A DNA stretch of 64,000 nucleotides from positions 248,001 through 312,000 of the forward strand of contig NZ_PGGV01000037.1 of the NCBI RefSeq assembly GCF_002798405.1. The letters are read 5' to 3'. The notes under the pieces were generated by a model, which was not told the origin of the DNA, searched no databases, and was given only the letters and a program-made list of their open reading frames with translations. Shown here piece by piece: positions 51,648 through 60,183 of the stretch. Every line of letters begins with the position of its first letter. Position 1 is the stretch's first letter. The stretch comes from Glycomyces xiaoerkulensis. GTDB lineage: Bacteria > Actinomycetota > Actinomycetes > Mycobacteriales > Micromonosporaceae. Made by a program: the position numbers and the translations under genes.

Positions 51648-52469
51648 ATGCGGGACTTGGGGATTCGAGTGGGCCATTGGACCGGCGAGCGGACCGGCTG
51701 CACGGTGCTGCTGTTCGACGCTCCGCCGACGGCTTCCTGCGAGGTGCGCGGCGGGGCTCCGGCCAGCCGCGAGATCGAGCTGCTCGACCCGATCCGGGGC
51801 AATGCCGGGATCGACGCGGCGCTGCTGACCGGCGGCTCGGCGTTCGGCCTTGCGGCCGCCGACGGGGTCATGCGCCGACTGGCCGAGCAGGGTCGCGGGG
51901 TCGCCACACCGGGCGGCGTGGTCCCGATCGTGCCCACGCTGGGGCTCTACGACCTGGACGGGAGCGGGATCGTGCCCGGTTCGGCCGAGGGCTATGAGGC
52001 GTGCCAGGCTGCCAAAGGCGCCGACGTCGAGCCCGATCTCGTCGGTCCTGTCGGAGCGGGAACGGGCGCGACGGTCGGGCAGTGGCGCGGGGAGTCGCTG
52101 CCGTCCGGGCTGCGGTCGGCGACCCTGCGGGTCGGCGAGGTGGCGGTGAGCGTGCTCGCCGCGGTGAACGCCTTCGGCGAGCCCGGCAGGCTCGACCGGG
52201 ACCTGCTCCGGCCCGAGGGCTTCCCGGTCACATTCGGCCGCAACACGACGATCGGAGTGGTCGCCACGAACGCCCGGCTCACGAAGGTCGAGTGCCGCCT
52301 GCTGGCGCAGGGCGCTCACGACGGACTGGCCCGGGCGGTGAGCCCGGTGCACACGCGCATGGACGGCGATGCGTTCATCGCCACCGCCACCGGCGAGGTG
52401 GAGGCGTCGTCCGACGTCGTCCGCGCACTGGCGGTCGAGGCGGTCGCCGAGGCGATCGAATCGGTCTGA
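51648..52469 (+). CDS. P1 family (DmpA/S58) peptidase
   Basis: 273-residue N-terminal-nucleophile aminopeptidase that self-cleaves to an active form. It has GIRVGHWTGERTGCTV, LLTGGSAFGLAAADGVMR, VPIVPTLGLYDL, GAGTGATVGQWRGES and FGRNTTIGVVATNA; the last contains the nucleophile-region NTTIGVVAT where self-cleavage occurs in DmpA relatives. It is shorter than DmpA, as usual for actinobacterial members. TAGTCT 6 nt before the ATG suggests a leaderless mRNA. Confidence 0.92.
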   Translation: MRDLGIRVGHWTGERTGCTVLLFDAPPTASCEVRGGAPASREIELLDPIRGNAGIDAALLTGGSAFGLAAADGVMRRLAEQGRGVATPGGVVPIVPTLGLYDLDGSGIVPGSAEGYEACQAAKGADVEPDLVGPVGAGTGATVGQWRGESLPSGLRSATLRVGEVAVSVLAAVNAFGEPGRLDRDLLRPEGFPVTFGRNTTIGVVATNARLTKVECRLLAQGAHDGLARAVSPVHTRMDGDAFIATATGEVEASSDVVRALAVEAVAEAIESV

Positions 52470-52526
52470 CCTGGCACTCGGTCCCGATGCCGACGAGTCG
52501 GTGAGAGGGCGAGACGGAGGCGGAAG

Positions 52527-52618
52527 ACCAGGCGGCCGGCAGCGTGCGCCTGGTGAGCCCGGTAATGGCTGCGCATGCGTCGGCGGGTGCGGGGTCGGGT
52601 CCCGGCGCGGCACCCCGC
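52527..52618. terminator. Two hairpins between convergent genes
   Basis: ACCAGGCG/CGCCTGGT (52527-52554) and GCGGGGT/ACCCCGC (52589-52618). They lie between the P1 peptidase and monooxygenase stops and would serve both directions. Confidence 0.4.
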
Positions 52619-52653
52619 CCACACACCCACCACCAATACCGAACTCCCCAGGC

Positions 52654-53820
52654 TCAGGCGCCCAGCTCGGTCACCGAGCGGTGGCTCTTCGGGATCAGCG
52701 GGCCGAGCAGCAACCGGTCGAGCCCGGGCAGGCGCATCGCCCGGAAGCCCCAGCGCCGCAGCCGCAGCCTGGCCTTCGTGGCAGGCAGGAACCACTCGAT
52801 GGCCCGGTCCCTTGCCGCCTGCCGGGTCCGTTCGGCGACCGGGCGCCACCGGTCCTCCCAGTCGGCCAGCGCCTCCGGGACCGACCCGCAGGCGTGGAGC
52901 CGTTCGGCGAGCACGTAGGCCCCGGCCACCCCGAGCGAGGCGCCCTGCCCGGCGACGAGGGACACCGCGTGGGCGGCGTCGCCGAGCAGCGCCACGCGCC
53001 CGTCGGTCCAGCGGGGCATCGCGATCTGGGCGACCTGGTCGTAGTAGATCTCGTCGTTCGGCGGGCACTTCGCCAGCGCCCGCTCGGTCAGGTCGCCGAG
53101 GCCGGCGTGGGCGCGCCGCAGTTCGGCGCGGGGATCGGCCGGCAGGTCGGGCCGGTCCACCCGGTGGACGGCGAACACGGCGGCCTTGCCGTCGGGCAGG
53201 CCGTAGAAGCCCATCTGGCGGTTGATCGACTCGGTCAGTACGAATCGGCCCCGCACCTGTTCGTACACCTCGGCGTCCTCGAAGACGTAGGCGGCGGTGT
53301 GCATGCCCAGGAAGCGCAGGTAGTCGGATTCGGGGCCGAATACGAGGCCTCGGATGCGGGAGTGGACGCCGTCGGCGCCGACGACCAGGTCGGCCTCGGC
53401 GGTGGTGCCGTCGGAGAGGACGACCCGGTCGGCGTCGATGCGTTCGATGGTGGTGCCGTACCGGATTTCGGCGCGTTCGGCGGCCCAGTCGCGCAGCACC
53501 CGTTCCAGGTCGGGCCGCATGATGCTGGCGAGCTCGCCGTCGAGGGCTTTGGCGAAGGAGTCGAATTCGACGCTGACGCGGGTGCGGCCGCGCTCGTCGA
53601 CGTAGTGGAAGCGGGAGGTGGGGTTGGCGGCCTCGCGCAGTCGGTCGCGCAGCCCCATTGCGGTCATGGCCTCGTATCCGGGGCCGAAGAAGTCGATCAT
53701 GTAGCCCTGGGCTCGGGGTCCGTGCGCCTGCTCGACGACGGTGACGTCCCAGCCGTGGGTGCCGAGGCGCCCGGCGAGGGCGAGCCCGGCGATGCCGGCG
53801 CCGCAGATGACGGCCTTCAT
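52654..53820 (-). CDS. FAD-dependent monooxygenase (PHBH-fold)
   Basis: 388-residue group A flavin hydroxylase. The FAD loop is AVICGAGIAGLALAGRLG, the middle motif is VVGADGVHSRIRG, and the second FAD motif is GRVALLGDAAHAVSLVAGQGAS. Related enzymes hydroxylate aromatic compounds or inactivate antibiotics such as tetracyclines and rifamycins; sequence alone does not select one. The ATG at 53820 overlaps the tetR stop by 4 nt, so the pair is one operon under the TetR regulator. Confidence 0.92.
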   Translation of the reverse strand: MKAVICGAGIAGLALAGRLGTHGWDVTVVEQAHGPRAQGYMIDFFGPGYEAMTAMGLRDRLREAANPTSRFHYVDERGRTRVSVEFDSFAKALDGELASIMRPDLERVLRDWAAERAEIRYGTTIERIDADRVVLSDGTTAEADLVVGADGVHSRIRGLVFGPESDYLRFLGMHTAAYVFEDAEVYEQVRGRFVLTESINRQMGFYGLPDGKAAVFAVHRVDRPDLPADPRAELRRAHAGLGDLTERALAKCPPNDEIYYDQVAQIAMPRWTDGRVALLGDAAHAVSLVAGQGASLGVAGAYVLAERLHACGSVPEALADWEDRWRPVAERTRQAARDRAIEWFLPATKARLRLRRWGFRAMRLPGLDRLLLGPLIPKSHRSVTELGA

Positions 53821-54425
53821 TTCGCGGGTCCTTCCGGTTCGGCGATGTGTCGGACGAGGGGCGCCAGCCGGGACGCGGACAGCTCCGGGTCGAGGCCCTT
53901 GTGGAGGACCAGGCCGTCGAAGGAGGCGGCGAGGAGGGCGGCGGCGGGGTCGGGGTCGGGGTGGCCGGCCCGTTCGAGCGCCGCGGCGAGCGCGCCGCGG
54001 AAGCCGGTGAAGAGCCGGGCGATCGCCTGGTGCAGTTCGGGGTCGCGGAGAGCGGCGAGGTAGGCCTCGATGAACAGGAGGGATTCGGGGTCGGTGCCGG
54101 TGTAGCGGTCGAGTTCGGCCAGCGTCGCCTCGACGGCCTCGGCGGGGTCGTCAGCCGTGGACAGGGCCGCCGTGCTCTGGTCCAGCACTCGGGTCATGGC
54201 CTCGGTGGAGGCCTGCCGCAGGAGGGCCTGGAGCGAGTCGAAGTGGTAGTGCACCAGTCCGGAGCGGACGCCGGCGCGGTCGGCGAGGACGCGGGTGCTG
54301 ACCGCGTTCCATCCGAGTTCGGCGATGAGTTCGCCCGCCGCCGCGAGCAGTCGTGTCCGCGCGTCCCGGCCGCGCTCGGCGGCGGTCCGGGCCGCCGCAT
54401 TGAATTGGTCATTCGCCTTGGTCAT
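53817..54425 (-). CDS. TetR-family transcriptional regulator
   Basis: 202-residue repressor with an N-terminal HTH (about 22-68: TRLLAAAGELIAELGWNAVS then VLADRAGVRSGLVHYHF) and a helical ligand-binding domain. It is co-transcribed with the flavin monooxygenase it probably controls. A perfect palindrome covers its own start codon. Its mRNA is probably leaderless: TACATT ends 6 nt before the ATG at 54425. Confidence 0.93.
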   Translation of the reverse strand: MTKANDQFNAAARTAAERGRDARTRLLAAAGELIAELGWNAVSTRVLADRAGVRSGLVHYHFDSLQALLRQASTEAMTRVLDQSTAALSTADDPAEAVEATLAELDRYTGTDPESLLFIEAYLAALRDPELHQAIARLFTGFRGALAAALERAGHPDPDPAAALLAASFDGLVLHKGLDPELSASRLAPLVRHIAEPEGPAK

Positions 54426-54433
54426 TTGACCAA
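54405..54433. promoter_or_regulatory. Operator TTGGTCA-TT-TGACCAA over the tetR start codon
   Basis: A perfect 16-bp palindrome (54418-54433) lies over the ATG and the transcription start, touching the -10 box TACATT (54432-54437). An extra direct half-site TTGGTCA occurs at 54405-54411, inside the coding sequence. Confidence 0.75.
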
Positions 54434-54594
54434 TGTAGCATACTTAGGTTCGTCCGAACAGTTCAAACCGGCCGCGAGGTGCATTAGGCTCAGAAGACGA
54501 GGTGGAGCGCGATCGTCGGCCCGAAACCGCCCAGCGGGGTCCCGGGCGGTGCCAAATACCGCCCACTCGACCATGCGGGACATATAAACAGGGG

Positions 54595-54623
54595 TTTTGC
54601 TGGGGCTATTGCCACTGTATGAT
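54595..54623 (+). promoter_or_regulatory. Promoter of putP: TTTTGC-17-TATGAT
   Basis: A near-consensus -10 TATGAT (54618-54623) with a weak -35 17 bp upstream, giving a ~35-nt leader with GTGAGG as the ribosome site. Confidence 0.55.
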
Positions 54624-54664
54624 CAGCATCATTGCCCAAAAACCTTCGATTGTGAGGTATAAAC

Positions 54665-56176
54665 ATGGTCGATCTATCGGGTCCGATCATCACCACCTTC
54701 ATCGCCTACCTCTTGGTCATGGTGCTCATCGGTGTCTGGGTTTACCGGCGCACCAAGACCCTCACCGACTTCGCCCTCGGCGGCCGCTCCCTGAACGCCC
54801 CCGTCGCCGCCCTGTCCGCCCAGGCCTCGGACATGTCCGGCTGGCTCCTCATGGGTCTGCCCGGCGCGGTCTACGCCGCCGGTATCGGCGAGGCCTGGAT
54901 CGCTGTCGGCCTGGCCGCCGGCACCTACCTCAACTGGCTGTTCGTGGCCCCGCGCCTGCGCACTTACACCGAGCGAGCCCACAACTCGATCAGCCTCTCG
55001 GCCTACTTCGAATCCCGGTTCGAGGACCGGACGCACCTGCTGCGGGTCGTCTCGGCGCTCATCATCGGCGTGTTCTTCACCCTGTACGTCGCCTCCGGCC
55101 TGGTCGCGGGCGGCCTGCTGTTCGAGACCATCTTCGGCGTCGAGCCCGACGTGGCGATCACCGTCGCGGTGGCCGTCATCGTCGTCTACACCTTCCTCGG
55201 CGGCTTCCTGGCGGTGTCCTTCACCGACTTCATCCAGGGCGTTCTCATGTTCCTGGCGCTCGTGATCGTCCCGCTGCTGGTCGTCGGCGCGCTCGGCGGC
55301 TTCGGGGCCCTGTTCGGCGACGTCGAGAGCGCCAGCCCGAACCTGCTCAACTGGGTCGACGAGGCGGCCTTCACCGGCGGCGAGGGCTGGACGACCGGCG
55401 ACTCGCTCAGCCTGGTCGCCATCGCCGGGCTCCTCGCCTGGGGCCTGGGCTACTTCGGCCAGCCGCACATCCTGGCCCGCTTCATGGGCATCCGCTCGGC
55501 GGCCCACGTGCCGGCCGCCCGCCGGATCGGCACCACCTGGGTGCTGGTCACCCTCACCGCCGCGGTGTTCATCGGCCTGGCCGGCATCGCCTACCTCGAC
55601 GAACCCCTGGAGAACCAGGAGACGGTGTTCCTGGCGCTGACGACGGACCTGTTCAACCCCTGGATCGCAGGCATCCTGCTGGCGGCCGTGCTCGCCGCGG
55701 TCATGTCGACGGCGGACTCCCAGTTGCTGGTCGCCTCCACGGCGGTCACCGAGGACTTCTACCGGCGCTTCTTCCGCCGCGAGGCCCGCGACTCCGAACT
55801 GGTGTGGGTCGGGCGCGGCGCGGTCGTCGTGGTCGCGGTGATCGCCTACTACTTCGCGCTCCAGGGAGGCACGGTGCTCGACATCGTCGCCTACGCCTGG
55901 GCCGGATTCGGCTCGGCGTTCGGCCCGATCGTCATCCTGTCGCTGTACTGGTCGCGCATGACCTGGCTCGGAGCCCTGGCCGGCATGGTCACCGGCGCCA
56001 CGGTCGTGGTCGTGTGGGAGAACATCGGCTCGCCCGGCGGCGTCTACTCCATGCTCCCCGGCTTCGGCGCCGCACTCCTGGCCGCGATCCTCTTCGGCTT
56101 CCTCGGCCGCCGCCCCGAGCGCGAGTGGATCGGCAACTACCGCGAATCGGACGAGGCCGAGTCCGCGGTTCAGTAG
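54665..56176 (+). CDS. putP: Sodium/solute symporter, PutP (sodium/proline) type
   Basis: 503-residue SSS-family transporter with about 13 membrane segments. Visible are LGGRSLNAPVAALSAQASDM followed by SGWLLMGLPG, FLGGFLAVSFTDFIQG, LGYFGQPHILARFMGI and the sodium-site helix VMSTADSQLLVASTAVTED. The DFALGGRSLN and GWLLMGLPGA patterns match PutP more than other SSS members. No proline dehydrogenase gene adjoins. It overlaps the GGDEF gene tail to tail by 7 nt. Confidence 0.92.
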   Translation: MVDLSGPIITTFIAYLLVMVLIGVWVYRRTKTLTDFALGGRSLNAPVAALSAQASDMSGWLLMGLPGAVYAAGIGEAWIAVGLAAGTYLNWLFVAPRLRTYTERAHNSISLSAYFESRFEDRTHLLRVVSALIIGVFFTLYVASGLVAGGLLFETIFGVEPDVAITVAVAVIVVYTFLGGFLAVSFTDFIQGVLMFLALVIVPLLVVGALGGFGALFGDVESASPNLLNWVDEAAFTGGEGWTTGDSLSLVAIAGLLAWGLGYFGQPHILARFMGIRSAAHVPAARRIGTTWVLVTLTAAVFIGLAGIAYLDEPLENQETVFLALTTDLFNPWIAGILLAAVLAAVMSTADSQLLVASTAVTEDFYRRFFRREARDSELVWVGRGAVVVVAVIAYYFALQGGTVLDIVAYAWAGFGSAFGPIVILSLYWSRMTWLGALAGMVTGATVVVVWENIGSPGGVYSMLPGFGAALLAAILFGFLGRRPEREWIGNYRESDEAESAVQ

Positions 56177-57681
56177 TACCTGCGGGACCGCTTCATCTGG
56201 TACATCGCCTGGTCGGCAGCCCACAGCGTCTGCGCGGGGCTGCCGCCTGGCACCAGCCGGGCCCATCCGATCGAGACGTCGACCGGCGTGCCGGGGACCG
56301 AGTACTCCCAGTTCTCGGCCGCCACCGCCACCCGGATGCGGTCCGAGACCGCGTCGGCGTCGAACTCGGTGGCGCCCGGCAGTACCAGGATGAACTCGTC
56401 GCCGCCGGTCCGCGCCAGCAGATCGCCCGAGCGGGTCACGCTCGCCAGCAGCGCCGCCACCCGCTGCAGGATGGCGTCCCCGGCCTGGTGGCCGTGGGTG
56501 TCGTTGACGGCCTTGAAGCCGTCGAGGTCGAGCACCGCGATCATCCCCTCGCCGTCCACCTTGGTCAGGAAGTCGTCCAGCCGGCGGCGGTTCGGCAGCC
56601 CGGTGAGGTCGTCGGTGTTGGCCCGGTCGGCCCAGCCGGCCGCTGCCCGGCGCAACTGGTCGTGGTCGACCAGCGCGGCGGCCGAGTCCAGGTAGATCGT
56701 GTGGAACTCGTTGATCTGCTTGTAGAGCTTGTACGTCGTCTGGTGGGCGGCCAGGATCGACTCGGCGTGGTCGCCCTTGGCCACCAGCGCCAGCGAGCGC
56801 AGGTGCTCGGGCTCCATGACCCCGATCGTCTCGTCGCCGATCTCGCGCTCCTCGAGGATCTGCATCGCCTCGGGGCCGCGGCTCTGGGCGATCAGCCGCG
56901 AGGCGCGGGCCAGGGCGCGCAGGTCGAGCGCCTCGGCCGAGGAGGTCACGGCCGGAAGGTACTGCTCGACCGACCACTGCTCGCCGAACCCGAGCAGGCT
57001 GAGCCGGGCCAGCGCGTAGTGGATCCACTCGAGTTCGCGGGTGTCGAGGTCGTGCAGGTAGGGCTTGACGCGCCGCAGCTCCTTCTGCAGCATGCCGATG
57101 CAGGCGTGCGGGTCGCCGGTGTAGTAGGCCAGGAGGGCTTCGCGGACGCGGATCTCGACGCCCTCGACCGAGGAGCGCGGGACGCCGAGCCGGTCGCCGA
57201 GGGTGTGGCACCGGTCGAGGGCCTCGGCCGACTGCTGCTGGTAGCCGCAGTTGCTGAGCACGACCGACAGGTCGTACCAGGCGTCGACGGCGGCCTGGCT
57301 GGCCTCGTTCATCGACCGCAGCGCCCTGGATGCCAGGACCAGGTGCTGAGCGGTGAAGTGAAGGGATTTCACATGATGGTGGTGGTACCAGGCGGCGTGG
57401 GCGTGGAACACCCCGGTGAGCCGGTAGTCGCGGCAGCGGCGCACGGCCGAGTCGGCCTGATCGAGGGTGACCGGGATTTCGGAGATGCTGCGCTGGCTGA
57501 TGTAGCCCTGGAGGATGAACAGCCACGCCTGGGCACGACGCTGCGAGGTCGGTGCATTGTAGGCAATCGTGGTGGCCCTGTCGACGGCCTCGGCTACCCG
57601 ACCTGAGCCCATCAGTGCGCGCAGCCGCCGGTACTCCTCGGCATAATCACGCGCAGGTGTGGTCTCCCTCCGTGGCGTCAC
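56170..57681 (-). CDS. GGDEF diguanylate cyclase with N-terminal helical-repeat region
   Basis: 503-residue protein predicted to make cyclic di-GMP. Residues ~1-330 are helical and TPR-like, with a run of four histidines in AWYHHHHVKSL. The GGDEF domain (about 340-503) has DDLTGLPNRRRLDDFL, LDLDGFKAVNDTHGHQAGD and an intact active site RTGGDEFILVL. The usual inhibitory RxxD five residues ahead is not evident (GDLLARTGG). No EAL domain. The GTG at 57681 is the likely start. Confidence 0.92.
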   Translation of the reverse strand: MTPRRETTPARDYAEEYRRLRALMGSGRVAEAVDRATTIAYNAPTSQRRAQAWLFILQGYISQRSISEIPVTLDQADSAVRRCRDYRLTGVFHAHAAWYHHHHVKSLHFTAQHLVLASRALRSMNEASQAAVDAWYDLSVVLSNCGYQQQSAEALDRCHTLGDRLGVPRSSVEGVEIRVREALLAYYTGDPHACIGMLQKELRRVKPYLHDLDTRELEWIHYALARLSLLGFGEQWSVEQYLPAVTSSAEALDLRALARASRLIAQSRGPEAMQILEEREIGDETIGVMEPEHLRSLALVAKGDHAESILAAHQTTYKLYKQINEFHTIYLDSAAALVDHDQLRRAAAGWADRANTDDLTGLPNRRRLDDFLTKVDGEGMIAVLDLDGFKAVNDTHGHQAGDAILQRVAALLASVTRSGDLLARTGGDEFILVLPGATEFDADAVSDRIRVAVAAENWEYSVPGTPVDVSIGWARLVPGGSPAQTLWAADQAMYQMKRSRRYY

Positions 57682-57856
57682 AGCCCTATCCTGCCACCAA
57701 GGCCCGGATATATCTAGGGGCGGCTACCGTTTTCCATGCACGTGCACATGCCGATGCGCCTGAGCCCGAGGCGCTTCTGCCGACCGGCGGTGAGCGGACC
57801 ACACGGTGGTGCACGTCGACGCTAGAGTGAAGCGAACTCGCCCGAGTGGAAAGTAG

Positions 57857-58972
57857 GTGTGGACTCCATTGTTCGAGAAGCTGCGCGGCGAATTCGTCGA
57901 CATCATCGAATGGCTCGACGATTCGCGCGACACGATGGTCTGGCGGTTCCCCCGCCACAACAACGAGATCAAGATGGGGGCGCGACTGGTCGTGCGCGAG
58001 TCGCAGACCGCCGTCTTCGTCAACGAGGGCCAATTGGCCGACGTGTTCGGCCCCGGCACCTACACCCTCGAGACGCAGAACATGCCGATCCTGTCGACCC
58101 TCAAGGGGTGGAAGCACGGGTTCAACTCCCCGTTCAAGGCCGAGGTTTACTTCGTCACCTCGCGCCAGTTCACCGACTTCAAGTGGGGCACGAAGAACCC
58201 GGTGATGGTCCGCGACCCCGAGTTCGGTCCGGTGCGCATCCGCGCCTTCGGCATGTACAGCGTGCGGGCCGTCGACCCGGCCAAGGTGCTGCGCGAGGCG
58301 GCCGGAACCGACTCCCAGTTCCGCACCGAGGAGATCGACTCGTGGCTCCGCGAGAAGGTCGTGGCCGCATTCGCCCCGGCGATCGCCTCGGCCGGCATCC
58401 CGATCCTCGACATGGCCGTCCACCAGGACCAGATCGGCGAGCGGCTGCGCGGGAAGGTCGCCGAGCAGTTGGCCGACCTCGGCTTCGACGTCCCCTCCTT
58501 CACCATCTCCAACATCTCCATGCCCAAGGAGGTCGAGGAGGCGCTCGACAAGCGCACCTCGATGGGGATGGTCGGCGACCTGGGCGCCTACACCCAGTAC
58601 CAGGCGGCGAACGCCCTCGAGGAGTCGGCCCAGCACGGCGGCGGCGCCTCAGAAGGGCTCGGTCTCGGCGCCGGCATGGCCATGGGCAACCAGATGGCCA
58701 ACTCGATGAACCAGCAGCAACAGCAGCAGGCGCAGCAGCCGGCCGCGGCGCCGCCCCCGCTGCCGGACGCCGCCGAGTGGTACCTCGGCATCGGCGGCCA
58801 ACAGGCCGGGCCGTTCGACCTCGCCGCGCTGCGCCAGAAGGCCGGCACCGGCGAACTGACCCGCGAGACCCTCGCGTGGAAGGCCGGCCAGGATGCCTGG
58901 AAGCCGGCCGGTGAGATCCCCGACCTGGCGAGCCTGTTCGCCTCGATGCCGCCGCCCCTGCCCCCGCAATAG
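57857..58972 (+). CDS. SPFH-domain protein with C-terminal GYF_2 domain
   Basis: 371-residue protein. The N-terminal SPFH/Band-7-like domain (about 1-250) is of the YdjI/'virion core protein' type, with GARLVVRESQTAVFVNEGQL, FGPGTYTLETQNMPIL and DFKWGTKNPVMVRDPEFG. A Gln-rich linker follows. The C-terminal GYF_2 domain (about 300-360) shows EWYLGIGGQQAGPFDLAAL and TLAWKAGQDAWKPAGEI. There is no membrane segment; it probably associates with the membrane through its zinc-ribbon partner. The GTG at 57857 has GGAAAG upstream. Confidence 0.9.
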   Translation: MWTPLFEKLRGEFVDIIEWLDDSRDTMVWRFPRHNNEIKMGARLVVRESQTAVFVNEGQLADVFGPGTYTLETQNMPILSTLKGWKHGFNSPFKAEVYFVTSRQFTDFKWGTKNPVMVRDPEFGPVRIRAFGMYSVRAVDPAKVLREAAGTDSQFRTEEIDSWLREKVVAAFAPAIASAGIPILDMAVHQDQIGERLRGKVAEQLADLGFDVPSFTISNISMPKEVEEALDKRTSMGMVGDLGAYTQYQAANALEESAQHGGGASEGLGLGAGMAMGNQMANSMNQQQQQQAQQPAAAPPPLPDAAEWYLGIGGQQAGPFDLAALRQKAGTGELTRETLAWKAGQDAWKPAGEIPDLASLFASMPPPLPPQ

Positions 58973-58982
58973 GAGAGCCCCC

Positions 58983-60077
58983 GTGTCCGAACAGACCGCT
59001 ACCGGCCACCAGGCCTACCCCTGCTCGACCTGCGGTGCCCAGCTCGAGTTCGCCCCCGGTTCGACCACCCTGACCTGCCCGTACTGCGGCACCGAGGTGC
59101 ACATCGAGCTCGACCGGCGGCGCGTGGTCGACCGCGACTGGGAGTCGCTGGCGGCCAAGCCGCGGCGGCCCCGCGACCAGGTGCCGACGAACCTGTTCGT
59201 CTGCACCCAGTGCAGCGCCCACACCGAGTCCGACACCTGGTCGGACGTGTGCCAGTTCTGCGCCGCGCCGGTCGTGGCCGACGAGTTCAACCCCGACCTG
59301 GTGGCGCCCGAAGGGGTCCTGCCATTCAAGGTCGACCGGCCCGGGGCGCGCCAGGCGCTGCGTGACTGGGTCAAGAGCCGCTGGTTCGCGCCCAACCGGT
59401 TCAAGCACGTCCACGAAGCCGAATCGCTCAAGTCCACCTACCTGCCGCACTGGACCTGGGACGCCGACACGCGGTCGAAGTACACCGGCCAGCGCGGCGA
59501 GCACTACTACGTGAAGGACTCCAACGGCAACCGGCAGCGGCGCACCCGCTGGTATCCGGCCCGAGGCACGGTCGCGCGCTTCTTCGACGACGTGGTCGTA
59601 CCGGCCACCACCCGGGTCCCGCACAAGCACCTGGACGACCTGACCGCCGACTGGCCGACCGGCGAGGCGGTGGCGTACCAGCCGGAGTTCCTGGCCGGTC
59701 ACCACACGCAGCGCTACGACATCGAGCCCGAGCAGGGGCTGGCGCAGGCGAAGCTGAAGATGGACGAGCAGATCCGGCGCGACGTGCGCCGCGACATCGG
59801 CGGCGACGCGCAGCGCATCAACTCGGTCCACACCAGCTACTCCGACATCAAGTACAAGCTGCTGCTGCTCCCGGTGTGGCTGGTGGTGTACCTGTTCGGC
59901 GGGAAGTCGTGGCAGGTGCTGGTCAGCGGCCAGACCGGGCGGGTCACCGGGGAGCGGCCCTGGAGCGCCTGGAAGATCGCCTTCGCCGTCGCGGTCGGGG
60001 TGATCGTCGCGGCCGTGCTGCTGTACTTCATCGTCATCTCGGACTCGGGGAGCAGTACCACCACCGTGAGCGGATGA
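58983..60077 (+). CDS. Zinc-ribbon membrane protein (YdjG-like), partner of the SPFH protein
   Basis: 364-residue protein. Two zinc ribbons occupy the N-terminus: CSTCGAQLEF with CPYCG, then CTQCSAHTES with CQFC. A ~170-residue central domain (WFAPNRFKHVHEAESLKSTY then LPHWTWDADT) is followed by two membrane segments (LLLLPVWLVVYLF and FAVAVGVIVAAVLLYFIVI). GTG at 58983 has GGAGAG at a 5-nt spacing and lies 10 nt after the SPFH stop, so they form an operon. In Bacillus, YdjG and YdjI work with a PspA homologue in membrane stress; no pspA gene is seen here. Confidence 0.85.
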   Translation: MSEQTATGHQAYPCSTCGAQLEFAPGSTTLTCPYCGTEVHIELDRRRVVDRDWESLAAKPRRPRDQVPTNLFVCTQCSAHTESDTWSDVCQFCAAPVVADEFNPDLVAPEGVLPFKVDRPGARQALRDWVKSRWFAPNRFKHVHEAESLKSTYLPHWTWDADTRSKYTGQRGEHYYVKDSNGNRQRRTRWYPARGTVARFFDDVVVPATTRVPHKHLDDLTADWPTGEAVAYQPEFLAGHHTQRYDIEPEQGLAQAKLKMDEQIRRDVRRDIGGDAQRINSVHTSYSDIKYKLLLLPVWLVVYLFGGKSWQVLVSGQTGRVTGERPWSAWKIAFAVAVGVIVAAVLLYFIVISDSGSSTTTVSG

Positions 60078-60110
60078 CGCCGCCGCGCATTGGCGGGTAT
60101 GTTCTGAAGT

Positions 60111-60127
60111 GCCGGGTGCAACCCGGC
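60111..60127 (+). terminator. Short hairpin GCCGGGT-GCA-ACCCGGC
   Basis: Perfect 7-bp stem 33 nt past the zinc-ribbon gene and 56 nt before the next LCP gene. It could end the upstream operon or sit at the start of the LCP transcript, since TATGTT (60098-60103) precedes it. Confidence 0.45.
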
Positions 60128-60183
60128 GCCCAACCTGCGCGTGTACCCCATTGAAAGCACATGACCCCCGGGAGCCGGTACCA

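Noticed and set aside
54502-57606. 1034-codon open frame
   Set aside because: It is an out-of-frame shadow of putP and antisense to the GGDEF gene, with the Arg/Pro/Gly bias of high-GC shadow frames.
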